DNA from: Caulobacter sp. Root1455
Lineage (GTDB): Bacteria; Pseudomonadota; Alphaproteobacteria; Caulobacterales; Caulobacteraceae
DNA: 64,000 nucleotides
NCBI RefSeq assembly: GCF_001426905.1
Contig: NZ_LMFQ01000020.1
Span: 310,001-374,000 of the forward strand
Reading direction: 5' to 3'
The position numbers and the translations under genes are program-made. Numbering within the stretch: position 1 is the first letter of the stretch; each line of letters opens with the position of its first letter. Shown piece after piece: positions 40,941-49,459 of this stretch. The notes under the pieces are model-generated. The model saw nothing but the letters and a program-made list of their open reading frames with translations, searched no databases and had not been told where the DNA came from.

Positions 40941-42074
40941 TCACGATCCAGGCGGACGCGGGCGGGCGGCATGCCATCCCTGGCCGGCATGTTCGTCCAG
41001 GTCCGGCGCCCTGGGATCCACGTGCCCGGGTTCCTCGCGAAACACCAGGGGCGTGCCCACCACGGCGTTTCCATCGGCGTCCCGCGCGATCATCCCGCGC
41101 GCCGCCACGGCCGGATCATCGAAGGCGGCCTTCAGGCTGCGGACCGGCGCGAAACAGATGTCGCGGCCCTCGAACCAGCTTTCCCACTCGGCTTGGCTCC
41201 GTGTGCGGAAGGTCTCGCGAAAGAAGGCCCGCAGCGGCTCCTGACCCGGGCCCGGCGACAGCTTGGCGTAGTCTAGCAGGTCCAGCCGCCCCAGAGCCTC
41301 CAACAGATTGGCCGCGAACTTCACCTCCGAGCCGCCCAGCACGATCCAGCGGCCGTCCGCGCATTCATAGAGATTGAACATCGCGGCCCCGCCCCACGAG
41401 CGTTCGGCCTTGGGGAGGTTGGCGCGGCCCTCGGCGAACACCGGGCCGGTGGCGTTGGGAGTCCAGGCCATCAGGCTGTCGAGCATGGCGACGTCGAGAT
41501 GATCGCCCTGGCCGGTCTTCTCCCGCCGCAGCAGGGCCATCAGCACGCCGGACAAGGCGGTCAGCGAGGCCAGGGCGTCGGCGGCCATCAGGCCGGGCAT
41601 GGCCGGCTTGCCGTCCTGGCCCTCGTTCAGCGCCACCAGCCCCGCCAGGGCCTCGACGGCCAGGTCGTGGGCCGGACGGTCGCGATAGGGGCCGGTCTGA
41701 CCGAAGGCGCTGATCGAGCAGTAGACAATGCCCGGATTGACCGCCTTCACGGCCTCGTAGCCGACGCCCAGCCGGTCGACCACGCCCGGGCGGAAGGCCT
41801 CGACCAGCACGTCGGCCTCGCCGGCCAGGGCCCAGAACGCCGCCTGGCCCTCGGCGCTCTTCAGGTCCAGCTGCACCGAGCGCTTGCCACGATGGGTGTT
41901 GCGGAACCAGACGGTCAGATCGTTTGTCGACAGGCCGATATGACGACTGGGCTCGCCCTCGCCGACCGGCTCGACCTTGATCACGTCGGCCCCGTGGTCG
42001 GCCATCATCAGGGTCAGCATCGGACCGGGCAGGAACAGGGACAGGTCCAGAACCTTGACGCCGTCGAGCTTCAT
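40941..42074 (-). CDS. Family III CoA-transferase (CaiB/BaiF), second of a tandem pair
   Basis: A 377-residue CoA-transferase. The N-terminal VLDLSLFLPGPMLTLMMADHGADVIKVEP and the GKRSVQLDLKSAEGQAAFWALAGEADVLVEAFRPGVVDRLGVGYEAV block are typical of the knotted family III fold. ADALASLTALSGVLMALLRREKTGQGDHLDVAMLDSL contains the catalytic Asp. It transfers CoA between carboxylic acids or racemises acyl-CoAs. It overlaps the stop of the upstream CoA-transferase by ATGA, so both are made from one mRNA. The last about ten residues (GWHAARPRPPGS) differ from the usual family end. The substrates are unknown. Confidence 0.9.
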   Translation of the reverse strand: MKLDGVKVLDLSLFLPGPMLTLMMADHGADVIKVEPVGEGEPSRHIGLSTNDLTVWFRNTHRGKRSVQLDLKSAEGQAAFWALAGEADVLVEAFRPGVVDRLGVGYEAVKAVNPGIVYCSISAFGQTGPYRDRPAHDLAVEALAGLVALNEGQDGKPAMPGLMAADALASLTALSGVLMALLRREKTGQGDHLDVAMLDSLMAWTPNATGPVFAEGRANLPKAERSWGGAAMFNLYECADGRWIVLGGSEVKFAANLLEALGRLDLLDYAKLSPGPGQEPLRAFFRETFRTRSQAEWESWFEGRDICFAPVRSLKAAFDDPAVAARGMIARDADGNAVVGTPLVFREEPGHVDPRAPDLDEHAGQGWHAARPRPPGS

Positions 42075-43234
42075 GCTCCCTCCCGCCTTTTTGGCCGTCC
42101 GAGCAGCAGGTGGTTGTGCTCGCCCATCGCAGGGGCGCGGGCGGCGGGCATTCGTTGGCCGTCGACCTTGATCGGGCAGGCCAGCATGTCCAGGCCCTGG
42201 GGCCGGGCCGGATGGTCGATGCGGTCGCGCATGGCCACCTCGGCGACGAACGGGTTATCCAAGGCGTCGGCCAGATCGGCGATCGGCGAGAACGGCACGC
42301 GGCCGCCCAGATAGGCCATCCACTCGGCCCCGGTCCGCTGCTCCATGATCGCGTCGAGGATCGGGGTCAGGGCGTCCAGATGGGCGCGGCGGGCCGGCAT
42401 GTCGAGGAAGCGCGGATCGGTCTTCAGTTCAGGCCGGCCCACCAGGCCGCACCAGACCTCCCAGAAGCGCTGGGTCTGGCACATCAGCATGCCCCAGCCG
42501 TCCTTCGTCTTCACCCGTTGCGAGGGGCTGATCGAGGGATGCGCCCCGCGTGGCGGACGGCCGACCTGGTGGCCCTCGTTCATCGCCCACACCGCCGGAT
42601 AGGAGGTCTGGTGCAGGGCCACGTCGAACAGCGACACGTCGACGTCGCAGCCCACTCCGGTGGTCCGCGCCCCGAGGATCGCCGAGACGATCCCGAGCGC
42701 GAACACCGAGCCGGTCATGAAGTCGACCATCGACAGGCCGAAGCGCACCGGCGGCCCGTCCGGCTCGCCGGTCAGGGTCATGAACCCCGCCTCGGCCTGC
42801 ATCAGATAGTCGTAGCCCGGCCAGGCCTCGCGGCTGTTGCCTCGTCCGTAGGCGGACAGATGGGCGCAGACAACGGCGGGATTGATGTGCTTGAGGTCCT
42901 CGTAGCGGATCGCCAGCTTCTCGGGCTGGTCGCCGCGCAGGTTGTTGACCACGGCGTCGGCGCCGGCCGCCAGCCGCTCGAACTCGGCCCGCCCCTCGGG
43001 CGTCTTGATCTCCAGCGCCACCGATTGCTTGCCGCGCGAGAAGGTCTGGAAAAACTGGCTGTCCTGGTCGCCCAGGAAGTAGGGGCCCAGGCTCCGGCTG
43101 ATGTCGCCGCCCAGGGACGGAGCCTCGATCTTGATCACCCGCGCGCCCAGCTCGCTCAGCAGCTGGGTGCCGTAGGGCCCGGCGGCGTACTGCTCGACCG
43201 CCACGATGCGCACGCCGTCCAGGGGTCTGTTCAT
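42071..43234 (-). CDS. Family III CoA-transferase (CaiB/BaiF), first of a tandem pair
   Basis: A 387-residue paralogue starting MNRPLDGVRIVAVEQYAAGPYGTQLLSELGARVIKIEAP. It has GKQSVALEIKTPEGRAEFERLAAGADAVVNNLRGD and RFGLSMVDFMTGSVFALGIVSAILGA with the catalytic Asp at the expected place. The length matches family proteins, and the upstream extension of the frame is rejected because the domain begins at 43234. The two transferases are clearly divergent from each other, so this is not a recent duplication. Heteromeric family III transferases are known in aromatic degradation and citramalate metabolism, a possible model for this pair. Confidence 0.9.
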   Translation of the reverse strand: MNRPLDGVRIVAVEQYAAGPYGTQLLSELGARVIKIEAPSLGGDISRSLGPYFLGDQDSQFFQTFSRGKQSVALEIKTPEGRAEFERLAAGADAVVNNLRGDQPEKLAIRYEDLKHINPAVVCAHLSAYGRGNSREAWPGYDYLMQAEAGFMTLTGEPDGPPVRFGLSMVDFMTGSVFALGIVSAILGARTTGVGCDVDVSLFDVALHQTSYPAVWAMNEGHQVGRPPRGAHPSISPSQRVKTKDGWGMLMCQTQRFWEVWCGLVGRPELKTDPRFLDMPARRAHLDALTPILDAIMEQRTGAEWMAYLGGRVPFSPIADLADALDNPFVAEVAMRDRIDHPARPQGLDMLACPIKVDGQRMPAARAPAMGEHNHLLLGRPKRREGA

Positions 43235-43369
43235 CCGCTCCGCCTCTATTCGGACGGATGATGCGACGGGCGTCCCGTCGCGCCTAGGGCGACGTTGGGG
43301 AAGGGCGCTTGTTTCAGGGGGACGATGTGCGTAGGCAGGCCGCGTCAGCGCTATTGCTTCGAGGCCCCC

Positions 43370-44218
43370 ATGACCGTCGTCCTGCAAACCGCCCGCGCTC
43401 GTGTCGAGCTGTTGCCCGCCCTGGGCGGTTCGGTCGGCCGGTTCGTCTGGGACGGCCGTGACGTGCTGCGGCCGGCGCCGGCCGGGGCGACCGAGGTGCT
43501 GGACACGGGAAATTTCGCCCTGGTCCCGTTCTGCAACCGCATCCGTGACGGGCGCTTCAGCTTCGGCGGTCACGACGTGGCCTTGTCGCCGAACCTGGGC
43601 GACCATCCGCACGCCCTGCACGGCCAGGCCTGGCGCGGAGCCTGGCGCGTGGTGTCGGCCGGCGAGACCGAGGCGGTGCTGGCCTTCGACCACGCGCCTG
43701 GCGAATGGCCCTGGGCCTATCGCGCCGAGCAGCGCTTCACCCTGGGCGACCACGGCCTGCGCCAGGCGCTGTCGGTGACCAACACCGGGAACGAGCCGAT
43801 GCCCGCCGGCCTGGGCTTCCATCCCTATTTCCCGACCCGTGACGGCGAGCGCCTGCGGGCCGGGGTGAGCGGCGTCTGGCTGATCGACGACGACTGCCTG
43901 CCCACCGCCCAGGTCGCGGGCCCATGGCGCTCGGACTGGGCGGCGGGCGCGCCGACGGCGGTCTCGGCCCTGATCGACAATTGCTACACGGGCTGGAACG
44001 GCGTCGCGACCCTGTCGGCGCCGGGCGGCGCCGGCACGACCCTGACCGCCTCGCCGGACTGCCGCTGGCTGCATGTCTATTCGCCGCCGGGCGCCGATTT
44101 CGTCTGCGCCGAGCCGGTCGCCAACCGCCCCGATCCGTTCAACGGCGAGGACAGCGGCATCCGAATCCTGGCGCCGGGCGAGACGGCGTCGGTGTGGATG
44201 AACGTGGCGTCCTCATAG
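43370..44218 (+). CDS. Aldose 1-epimerase family protein
   Basis: A 282-residue galactose-mutarotase-like protein. The ordered motifs are FALVPFCNRIRDGRFSFGG, the first His in HALHGQAW (near residue 84), LGFHPYFP with the catalytic His (near 145), and a C-terminal PLNxEDSG-like Glu region (PDPFNGEDSGIRILAPGETASVWM). The fold is a beta-sandwich acting on free sugars. The frame extends upstream to 43295, but the ATG at 43370 (MTVVLQTARARVELLP) matches the family. It is divergent from the CoA-transferase pair. Confidence 0.9.
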   Translation: MTVVLQTARARVELLPALGGSVGRFVWDGRDVLRPAPAGATEVLDTGNFALVPFCNRIRDGRFSFGGHDVALSPNLGDHPHALHGQAWRGAWRVVSAGETEAVLAFDHAPGEWPWAYRAEQRFTLGDHGLRQALSVTNTGNEPMPAGLGFHPYFPTRDGERLRAGVSGVWLIDDDCLPTAQVAGPWRSDWAAGAPTAVSALIDNCYTGWNGVATLSAPGGAGTTLTASPDCRWLHVYSPPGADFVCAEPVANRPDPFNGEDSGIRILAPGETASVWMNVASS

Positions 44219-44294
44219 ACCGGCCTCCATCCGGGTTGACGCCGCCCGGCGAGCGCCCGCATTGGAGGAGAGTTCAGCTTCGAGGATTGGGTCG

Positions 44295-44966
44295 ATGCAG
44301 TTTGGATACGAACCGATTCATCCCATGGCGACCTACGCGCCGTGGCTGGACGATCCCGATTTCCTGGCCGTCTACAAGACCGTCCAACCCAACACCCTGG
44401 TGGACCACATGCGGGCTTTCGAGCTGTGGCGCCTGGTCGATCAGGCGTTGAAGGTCCCGGGCGACATCCTGGAGGTGGGCGTTTGGCGCGGCGGCACCGG
44501 CTGCCTGATGGCCAAGCGTGTCCAGGCGCTGGGATCGAGCGCCAAGGTCTATCTCTGCGACACGTTCGCGGGCGTGGTGAAGGCCGGGCCGGCCGACCGG
44601 TACTACAAGGGCGGGGAGCACGCCGACACCTCCCAGCGGATCGTCCTGGACCTCGCCGACCAGCTCGGGCTTTCCAACGTCAGCCTGCTGACGGGGATCT
44701 TCCCCGACGACACCGGAGACCAGGTCGCCGACCGGCGGTTCTGCCTCTGCCACATCGACGTCGACGTCTACGACTCCGCCCTGCACGTCCTGGAGTGGGT
44801 CTGGCCGCGCATGCCGGTGGGCGGCGTGGTGGTGTTCGACGACTACGGCTTTTCGTCCTGCACGGGGGTCACCCAGCTGGTGAACGACCGCATGGCCCAG
44901 CGGGGCGCGCTGACTTTGCACAATCTGAACGGCCACGCCGTGATCGTGAAGACGGCCGAGGATTAG
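44295..44966 (+). CDS. TylF/MycF-type O-methyltransferase
   Basis: A 223-residue class I methyltransferase of the macrocin-O-methyltransferase (TylF) family. It shows DILEVGVWRGGTGCLMAKRVQALG (SAM motif, near 52), VYLCDTFAGVVKAGP (acidic residue binding SAM), and the metal/catalytic region CHIDVDVYDSALHVLEWVWPRMPVGGVVVFDDYGFSSC. A GAGG about nine bases before the ATG at 44295 decides this start over an upstream TTG. TylF proteins methylate sugars of antibiotics or surface polysaccharides, but no biosynthetic cluster is present here, so the target is unknown. It is convergent with fixK by 2 bp. Confidence 0.88.
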   Translation: MQFGYEPIHPMATYAPWLDDPDFLAVYKTVQPNTLVDHMRAFELWRLVDQALKVPGDILEVGVWRGGTGCLMAKRVQALGSSAKVYLCDTFAGVVKAGPADRYYKGGEHADTSQRIVLDLADQLGLSNVSLLTGIFPDDTGDQVADRRFCLCHIDVDVYDSALHVLEWVWPRMPVGGVVVFDDYGFSSCTGVTQLVNDRMAQRGALTLHNLNGHAVIVKTAED

Positions 44967-44968
44967 GC

Positions 44969-45613
44969 TCAGTCCACCATCGCTTCCAGGGCGCTGCGGT
45001 CGCGCAGCAGCACCTTGCGGGTGGTGGGCAGGGCGATCAGGCCGTCGTGCTGGAACTGGGTGAAGGTGCGCGACACGGTCTCGATGGTCAGGCCCAGATA
45101 GTCGGCCATGTCCTGGCGGGTCATGGGCACGTCGAGCAGGGCCCGCGCACCCGTGCGCTCGGCCAGGTCCAGCAACAGGGCGGCGACGCGCTCGCAGGCG
45201 GCGCGGCCGCCCAGCATCAGCACGTGGTCCTGGGCGCGGCGCAGGCTGTCGGTGGTCAGTTCCAGCAGGCGTCGGGCGACGTCGCCGCGCTCGCAGGCCA
45301 GGGCTTCCAGGGCCGAGCGGGGCATCACCCGCACTATGGTCGGGCTCAGCGTCTCGGCCGCCACGCGATAGGTCTCGCCGCTCTCCAGGCCGAACACGTC
45401 GCCGGCGAAGTGGAACGCCTCGATCTGCCGCCGGCCGTCGCGCAGGATCCGGCAGGTGCGCAACGATCCGGAGATCAGCTGGTAGATTCGATCGGCCGGT
45501 TCGCCCTCATCGAAGATCGTCTCGCCGCGACCATAGGTGTGGTGCAGGCCGTCGAGCACGATCGCCGCCGGCTGGCGGGCGGTGGGCGCGGGAGTCTGGG
45601 CCACGGACAGCAT
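44969..45613 (-). CDS. fixK: FixK-type Crp/Fnr transcriptional regulator
   Basis: A 214-residue Crp/Fnr protein. The cyclic-nucleotide-like domain (HHTYGRGETIFDEGEPADRIYQLISGSLR) covers about residues 25-120. The HTH is MTRQDMADYLGLTIETVSRTFTQFQHDGLI near 165. It lacks the N-terminal cysteine cluster of oxygen-sensing FNR, so it belongs to the FixK group that is controlled by FixJ rather than by oxygen itself. Such proteins bind TTGAT-N4-ATCAA sites, and one exists at 51139. It lies directly downstream of fixL-fixJ. The ATG at 45613 with GGAG upstream is chosen over a TTG. Confidence 0.9.
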   Translation of the reverse strand: MLSVAQTPAPTARQPAAIVLDGLHHTYGRGETIFDEGEPADRIYQLISGSLRTCRILRDGRRQIEAFHFAGDVFGLESGETYRVAAETLSPTIVRVMPRSALEALACERGDVARRLLELTTDSLRRAQDHVLMLGGRAACERVAALLLDLAERTGARALLDVPMTRQDMADYLGLTIETVSRTFTQFQHDGLIALPTTRKVLLRDRSALEAMVD

Positions 45614-45674
45614 CAAGGTCTCCGATCTCTCTCCCGCCCAATCTCCTTCGCCGGAGCCAAGCGGTACAGTCGGG

Positions 45675-45702
45675 ACCTACGCCTAAGGAGGACTACCTAG
45701 GA
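45675..45702 (-). promoter_or_regulatory. Candidate FixJ-binding region upstream of fixK
   Basis: On the fixK strand this stretch contains GGTAGTCC and CGTAGGTCC half-site-like blocks separated by CTCCTTAGG, reminiscent of FixJ/NarL-type sites found ahead of fixK genes. It lies 60-90 bases before the fixK ATG. The match is loose and would need a matrix search. Confidence 0.25.
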
Positions 45703-45732
45703 CGGTTTGCACGACGCGATCGTCCCGCGCGG

Positions 45733-46347
45733 CTAGCCGCGCCTGGCCGAAAGCGTCATCCGCACCAGGGCCGCCAGGTTGTCGGCGTGCATCTTGGCCA
45801 TCAGCTTGGCGCGATAGATCTCGACCGTGCGCGGACTGATCCCCAACTCGCGGGCGATCACCTTGTTGGGCTGGCCGTCGACGACGCCGTCCAGCACCTG
45901 ACGCTCGCGCTCCGACAGGGTCTCCAGCCGTTGGCGGACCACGGCCGCCTCGTCGGAAGCCTTGGCGGCCTCCGGCCGCGGGCCCGCTTCCAGAGCGCGG
46001 TTCAGGGCGTCGAGCATGCGGCTTTCGCCGAACGGCTTTTCGATGAAGTCGGCCACCCCGGCCCGCATGGCCTCGACGGCCAGGGGAATGTCGCCATGGC
46101 CGGTGATCATGATGATCGGCACGCGGGAGCCTCGGGCGTTCAGCTCGCGCACCAGCTCCAGGCCCGTCATGTCGGGCATGCGCATGTCGGTGATCACGCA
46201 GCCGGCCCCGTCCAGGGGCAGGGCCTCCAGCAGGGCCAGGGCCGAGGCGTGGCTGACCACCTCGAAGTCGGCGGCCTCCAGCAGGAAGGCCAGGGACTCG
46301 CGGGCGCTCTCGTCGTCGTCGACCACGTGGACCACGGCTTCACTCAT
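45733..46347 (-). CDS. fixJ: Response regulator FixJ
   Basis: A 204-residue FixJ/NarL-family regulator. The receiver domain has [18 protein letters not shown], the phosphoacceptor Asp54 in [40 protein letters not shown] with the conserved Lys, and a linker. The LuxR-type HTH is [44 protein letters not shown]. Phosphorylation by FixL at low oxygen would activate fixK. The start overlaps the fixL stop by 8 bases, so it is translationally coupled. fixK follows after a 119-bp gap. Confidence 0.95.
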   Translation of the reverse strand: MSEAVVHVVDDDESARESLAFLLEAADFEVVSHASALALLEALPLDGAGCVITDMRMPDMTGLELVRELNARGSRVPIIMITGHGDIPLAVEAMRAGVADFIEKPFGESRMLDALNRALEAGPRPEAAKASDEAAVVRQRLETLSERERQVLDGVVDGQPNKVIARELGISPRTVEIYRAKLMAKMHADNLAALVRMTLSARRG

Positions 46348-47806
46348 CGATCACGTCCTCGTTGTCTCGTCTGGGCGGCAGAATGAAGTGAAACACCGTC
46401 CCGCCCTTTGGGTTCGGGTCCGCCCAGATCCGACCGCCATGCGCCTCGATGATCGAGCGCGAGATCGACAGACCCACACCCATGCCCTCGGCCTTGGTGG
46501 TCATGAACGGCTGGAACAGCCGCTCGCGGAAATCGTCGCTAATGCCCGAACCGGTGTCGGTGACGCTGACTTGAACGGAACCGTTGTCGAGCCGCTGGCT
46601 CGATATGGTCAGTTCGCGTCGCGGGGAGTCGGCCATGGCGTCGACGGCGTTGCGGATCAGATTCACCAGCACCTGCTGGATCTGCACGCGGTCGGCATAG
46701 ACCGCGTCGGCGGCGGGGTCCAGTTGCAGGCGGGTGGTCACCAGATGCTCCCGCGCCCCGATCAGGGCCAGGGCGGCGGCGTCCTCGACCACCTTGGACA
46801 GACTCTCGGGCGCGCGTTCGCTGGCCCCGCGCCGCACGAACTCGCGCATGCGGTGGATCACGTCGCCGGCTCGCAGGGCCTGGGCCGAAGCCTTGTCGAC
46901 CGCGTCGCGGACCTTGGCCTGGTCTTCGGGGCGGCCGCGGTCGAGCAGGCGGCGCGAGCCGGTCAGCAGGTTGGCGATCGCCGACAGCGGCTGGTTCAGC
47001 TCGTGGGCCAGCGTCGAGGCCATCTCGCCCATGGCGGTCAGGCGCGAGACGTGGACCAGCTCGGTCTGCAGGTCGCGCAGTCGCGCCTCGGTGTGCTGGC
47101 GCTCGGTCAGGTCGCGAATGAAGCCGGTGTAGAACGGCTGGGAGCCCCGGGTCTCGCCGACCGCCAGCTCCATCGGGAAAGTCGTGCCGTCCTTGCGCCT
47201 GCCGACCACCACGCGGCCGGTGCCGATGATCCGCTTCTCGCCGCTGCGGCTGTAATTGGCCAGGAAGCCGTCGTGGCCGGCGCGGTCCGGCTCGGGCATC
47301 AGCAGGCTGACGTTCTGGCCGATCGCCTCGGACGAAGCCCAGCCGAACAGCCGCTCGGCGGCGGGGCTGAACGAGGTCATCACCCCGGCCGGGTCGATGA
47401 CGATCACCGCGTCGGGGGCGGAGTCGAGGATCGACTGCAGGTGATGGGTCATGGCGGCGGCGCGCGAGCGGGCGGCGTGAAACCAGCCGCCGCCGACCGA
47501 CATGCCGAAGCCGATCATCACGAACACCAGGCTGGACAGAGCCGTGGCCTGGTCGGGCGTTCCGCGCACCTTCAGCAGCCAGACCGCTCCGGCCGCCAGC
47601 ACGGTGGCGAACAGGCCCGGCGCCAGGCCGCCGACCGCGGCGCTGATCAGCACGGCCGGCACGAACAACAGGAAGGCCGAGGGGGCGGTGAAGCCGGGGG
47701 GCAAGGCCAGCTGGATCAGGGCGCAGGCCAGGACCGTGGCCATGGCCGCCAGATAGGCCCGGGGCCGCAGATCGCTGTGCAGCGTGCCGGCCGAAACCGT
47801 GGTCAT
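46340..47806 (-). CDS. fixL: Oxygen-sensing histidine kinase FixL
   Basis: A 488-residue heme-PAS kinase. Several N-terminal membrane helices ([28 protein letters not shown] and more) are followed by a PAS domain ([18 protein letters not shown]). The PAS contains a heme-ligand His in [11 protein letters not shown], near residue 177, and the FixL-type [22 protein letters not shown] with the Arg that senses bound oxygen. The kinase part has [15 protein letters not shown] (His near 267), [17 protein letters not shown] and [10 protein letters not shown]. An ATG at 47806 is preferred; an upstream TTG at 47833 is open but has a weaker start. It lies 33 bp downstream of cydC. Confidence 0.94.
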   Translation of the reverse strand: MTTVSAGTLHSDLRPRAYLAAMATVLACALIQLALPPGFTAPSAFLLFVPAVLISAAVGGLAPGLFATVLAAGAVWLLKVRGTPDQATALSSLVFVMIGFGMSVGGGWFHAARSRAAAMTHHLQSILDSAPDAVIVIDPAGVMTSFSPAAERLFGWASSEAIGQNVSLLMPEPDRAGHDGFLANYSRSGEKRIIGTGRVVVGRRKDGTTFPMELAVGETRGSQPFYTGFIRDLTERQHTEARLRDLQTELVHVSRLTAMGEMASTLAHELNQPLSAIANLLTGSRRLLDRGRPEDQAKVRDAVDKASAQALRAGDVIHRMREFVRRGASERAPESLSKVVEDAAALALIGAREHLVTTRLQLDPAADAVYADRVQIQQVLVNLIRNAVDAMADSPRRELTISSQRLDNGSVQVSVTDTGSGISDDFRERLFQPFMTTKAEGMGVGLSISRSIIEAHGGRIWADPNPKGGTVFHFILPPRRDNEDVIDE

Positions 47807-47839
47807 CACGTGATAGCGGTCTCCGCTGCGCAAGGTCGG

Positions 47840-49459
47840 CTACCCTATAGCCGTTGGCGCGGCGATTGGCAGTCTCAGATCGCACAAGGCGCGCGGCGCG
47901 GGACGGTGGCTGACCAGGATCAGGCCCTGGCCGGTGCGCTTGAGGCGAGCGTCCAGGCGCTCGACGATCAGGGCCTCGGTCGCGGCGTCCAGCCCCTCTG
48001 TAGGCTCGTCGAGCAGCAGCCAGGGGGCGTCCCGCAGCAGGGCCCGGGCCAGGGACAGCCGCCGCCGCTCGCCCCCCGACAGCCGCTCGCCGTTCTCGCC
48101 GATCCAGGTGTCCAGGCCCTGGGGCAGGGCGCGGACCCGGGCCTCCAGCGCGGCGTCGGCCAGCGCGTCCCACAGGGCCTCGTCGGCGCGGGTTCCGGCG
48201 AGGGCGAGATTGGCGCGGACGGTCCCGGCGATCATCGCCGCGTCCTGCGGGGCGTGGGCGAAAGCGGCGCGGGTTCGTGCGTCGGGCTCCTGGCCTCCGC
48301 ATGACAACCGTTTGTCCCGGCTTTCGCCGGGATGAGCGGCTGTTGGGGGAGCGCGCAGGCCCAGCAGCCGTTCGAGCACCGTGGTCTTGCCGCAACCCGA
48401 GGGGCCGGTCAGGACCAGCCGCGAACCCGCCGTCAGGGTGAGGCCGCCGAAGTCGAGGCTGGGGCGATCCGGCGGGGCCTGGGCGCGCGCCGCGTTCGGT
48501 CCATGGACCAAAATCGTATCCAGCCGCTTGGCCGCCGCGTCCGCTCCGGCGTCCTGCTCGAACGCCTTGCCGACTCCGGCCAGGCCTTCCAGCGCCATGG
48601 CGGTCGCCAGGCCGGCCATGGCCGCCAGGGGCGTGGCGGCATCGCGGGCCAAGGCCAGGACCAGGGCGACGGCGAGGCCGAGGATCGCGCCCTGCAGCGC
48701 GATCAGCCAGCCGGCGGCCGCCACGGCCTCGCGCCTGAGGGCGTCCAGGCGCGCGCCCTTGGCGGCGATCTCGGCGGCCGCTCGGTCTTGCACGCCATAG
48801 ACCCGCAGCTCGGGCGCGGCGGCGGCGTAGGCGGCCAGGGCGTCCTTCAGGTCGCCGGCCGCCTGCTGGATCGCGGGGCCGGTGCGGGCGGTCAGGCGGC
48901 GGGCCAGGGCGCGGCCGCTCAGCACGGCGCCGGCCGCGGCCACGGCGACGACCAGGGCCGGACCCCAACCGGCGGGCGCGGTCATGGCCAGGCCGGCGGT
49001 GACCGCCGCCCCGGCGCCCCAGGGGGCGGAGAGGCGGATCAGCCGGGTCTCGACCGCGTCGACGTCCTGCACCAGCCGGGCCGAGGCCTCGCCGCGGGAC
49101 AGGGCCAGGGCCTGGGCGGGCGGGGCGGCGGCCAGGGACGCGTAGAGGGCCGGGCGGATGGCGGCCAGCGCCTTGAGGGCGGCGGCGTGGCTCGACAAGC
49201 GCTCCAGGTAGCGGAAGGCGGTGCGCAGGATGGCCAGCAGGCGGATGCCGGCGCTGGGCAGCAGCACGTTGAAGGCCTGGGCCGCCGCCAGTCCGCCCAG
49301 GCCGGCGATCGCCGCGCCGGTCAGGAACCAGCCCGACAGGCCCAGCAGCAGCACCGATCCGGCCCCGACGACCGCGGCCGAGATGGCGGCCAGGCGCAGG
49401 CCGGCCGCGTGGCGTTTTCGCTGTTGGCGGATCAGAACGGCGAGGGGACTGGAGCTCAC
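47840..49459 (-). CDS. cydC: Cytochrome bd assembly ABC exporter subunit CydC
   Basis: A 539-residue half-transporter with six membrane helices and one ATPase domain. With CydD it forms the heterodimeric exporter of reductants (cysteine/glutathione) needed to assemble bd oxidase. Walker A GPSGCGKTT is near residue 355, the signature LSGGERRR near 468, Walker B WLLLDEPTEGLD near 488 and the H-loop SHRP near 518. Between Walker A and the Q-loop (APQD), the protein holds the segment AAHPGESRDKRLSC, which is translated palindromic repeat and not normal family sequence. The GTG start at 49457-49459 overlaps the cydD stop (GTGA). All ATPase motifs survive the insertion. Confidence 0.92.
   Translation of the reverse strand: MSSSPLAVLIRQQRKRHAAGLRLAAISAAVVGAGSVLLLGLSGWFLTGAAIAGLGGLAAAQAFNVLLPSAGIRLLAILRTAFRYLERLSSHAAALKALAAIRPALYASLAAAPPAQALALSRGEASARLVQDVDAVETRLIRLSAPWGAGAAVTAGLAMTAPAGWGPALVVAVAAAGAVLSGRALARRLTARTGPAIQQAAGDLKDALAAYAAAAPELRVYGVQDRAAAEIAAKGARLDALRREAVAAAGWLIALQGAILGLAVALVLALARDAATPLAAMAGLATAMALEGLAGVGKAFEQDAGADAAAKRLDTILVHGPNAARAQAPPDRPSLDFGGLTLTAGSRLVLTGPSGCGKTTVLERLLGLRAPPTAAHPGESRDKRLSCGGQEPDARTRAAFAHAPQDAAMIAGTVRANLALAGTRADEALWDALADAALEARVRALPQGLDTWIGENGERLSGGERRRLSLARALLRDAPWLLLDEPTEGLDAATEALIVERLDARLKRTGQGLILVSHRPAPRALCDLRLPIAAPTAIG
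48302..48340. repeat. Type A palindromic repeat inside cydC coding sequence
   Basis: Bases 48316-48339 read CCCGGC-TTTC-GCCGGG followed by ATGAGCGG, the same pattern as the type A intergenic repeat at 7577-7608 and 31072-31104 with one or two changes. The flanking ATGACAACC resembles the type C element edge. It is read in frame in cydC and contributes about 14 residues between Walker A and the Q-loop. Confidence 0.85.

Noticed and set aside
42110-43261. 383-codon frame opposite the CoA-transferase
   Set aside because: Shadow of a gene with clear family motifs on the other strand.
47807-47833. TTG start extending FixL by nine residues
   Set aside because: Adds no conserved sequence and has a poor ribosome site; the ATG at 47806 is simpler. 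It could still be used.
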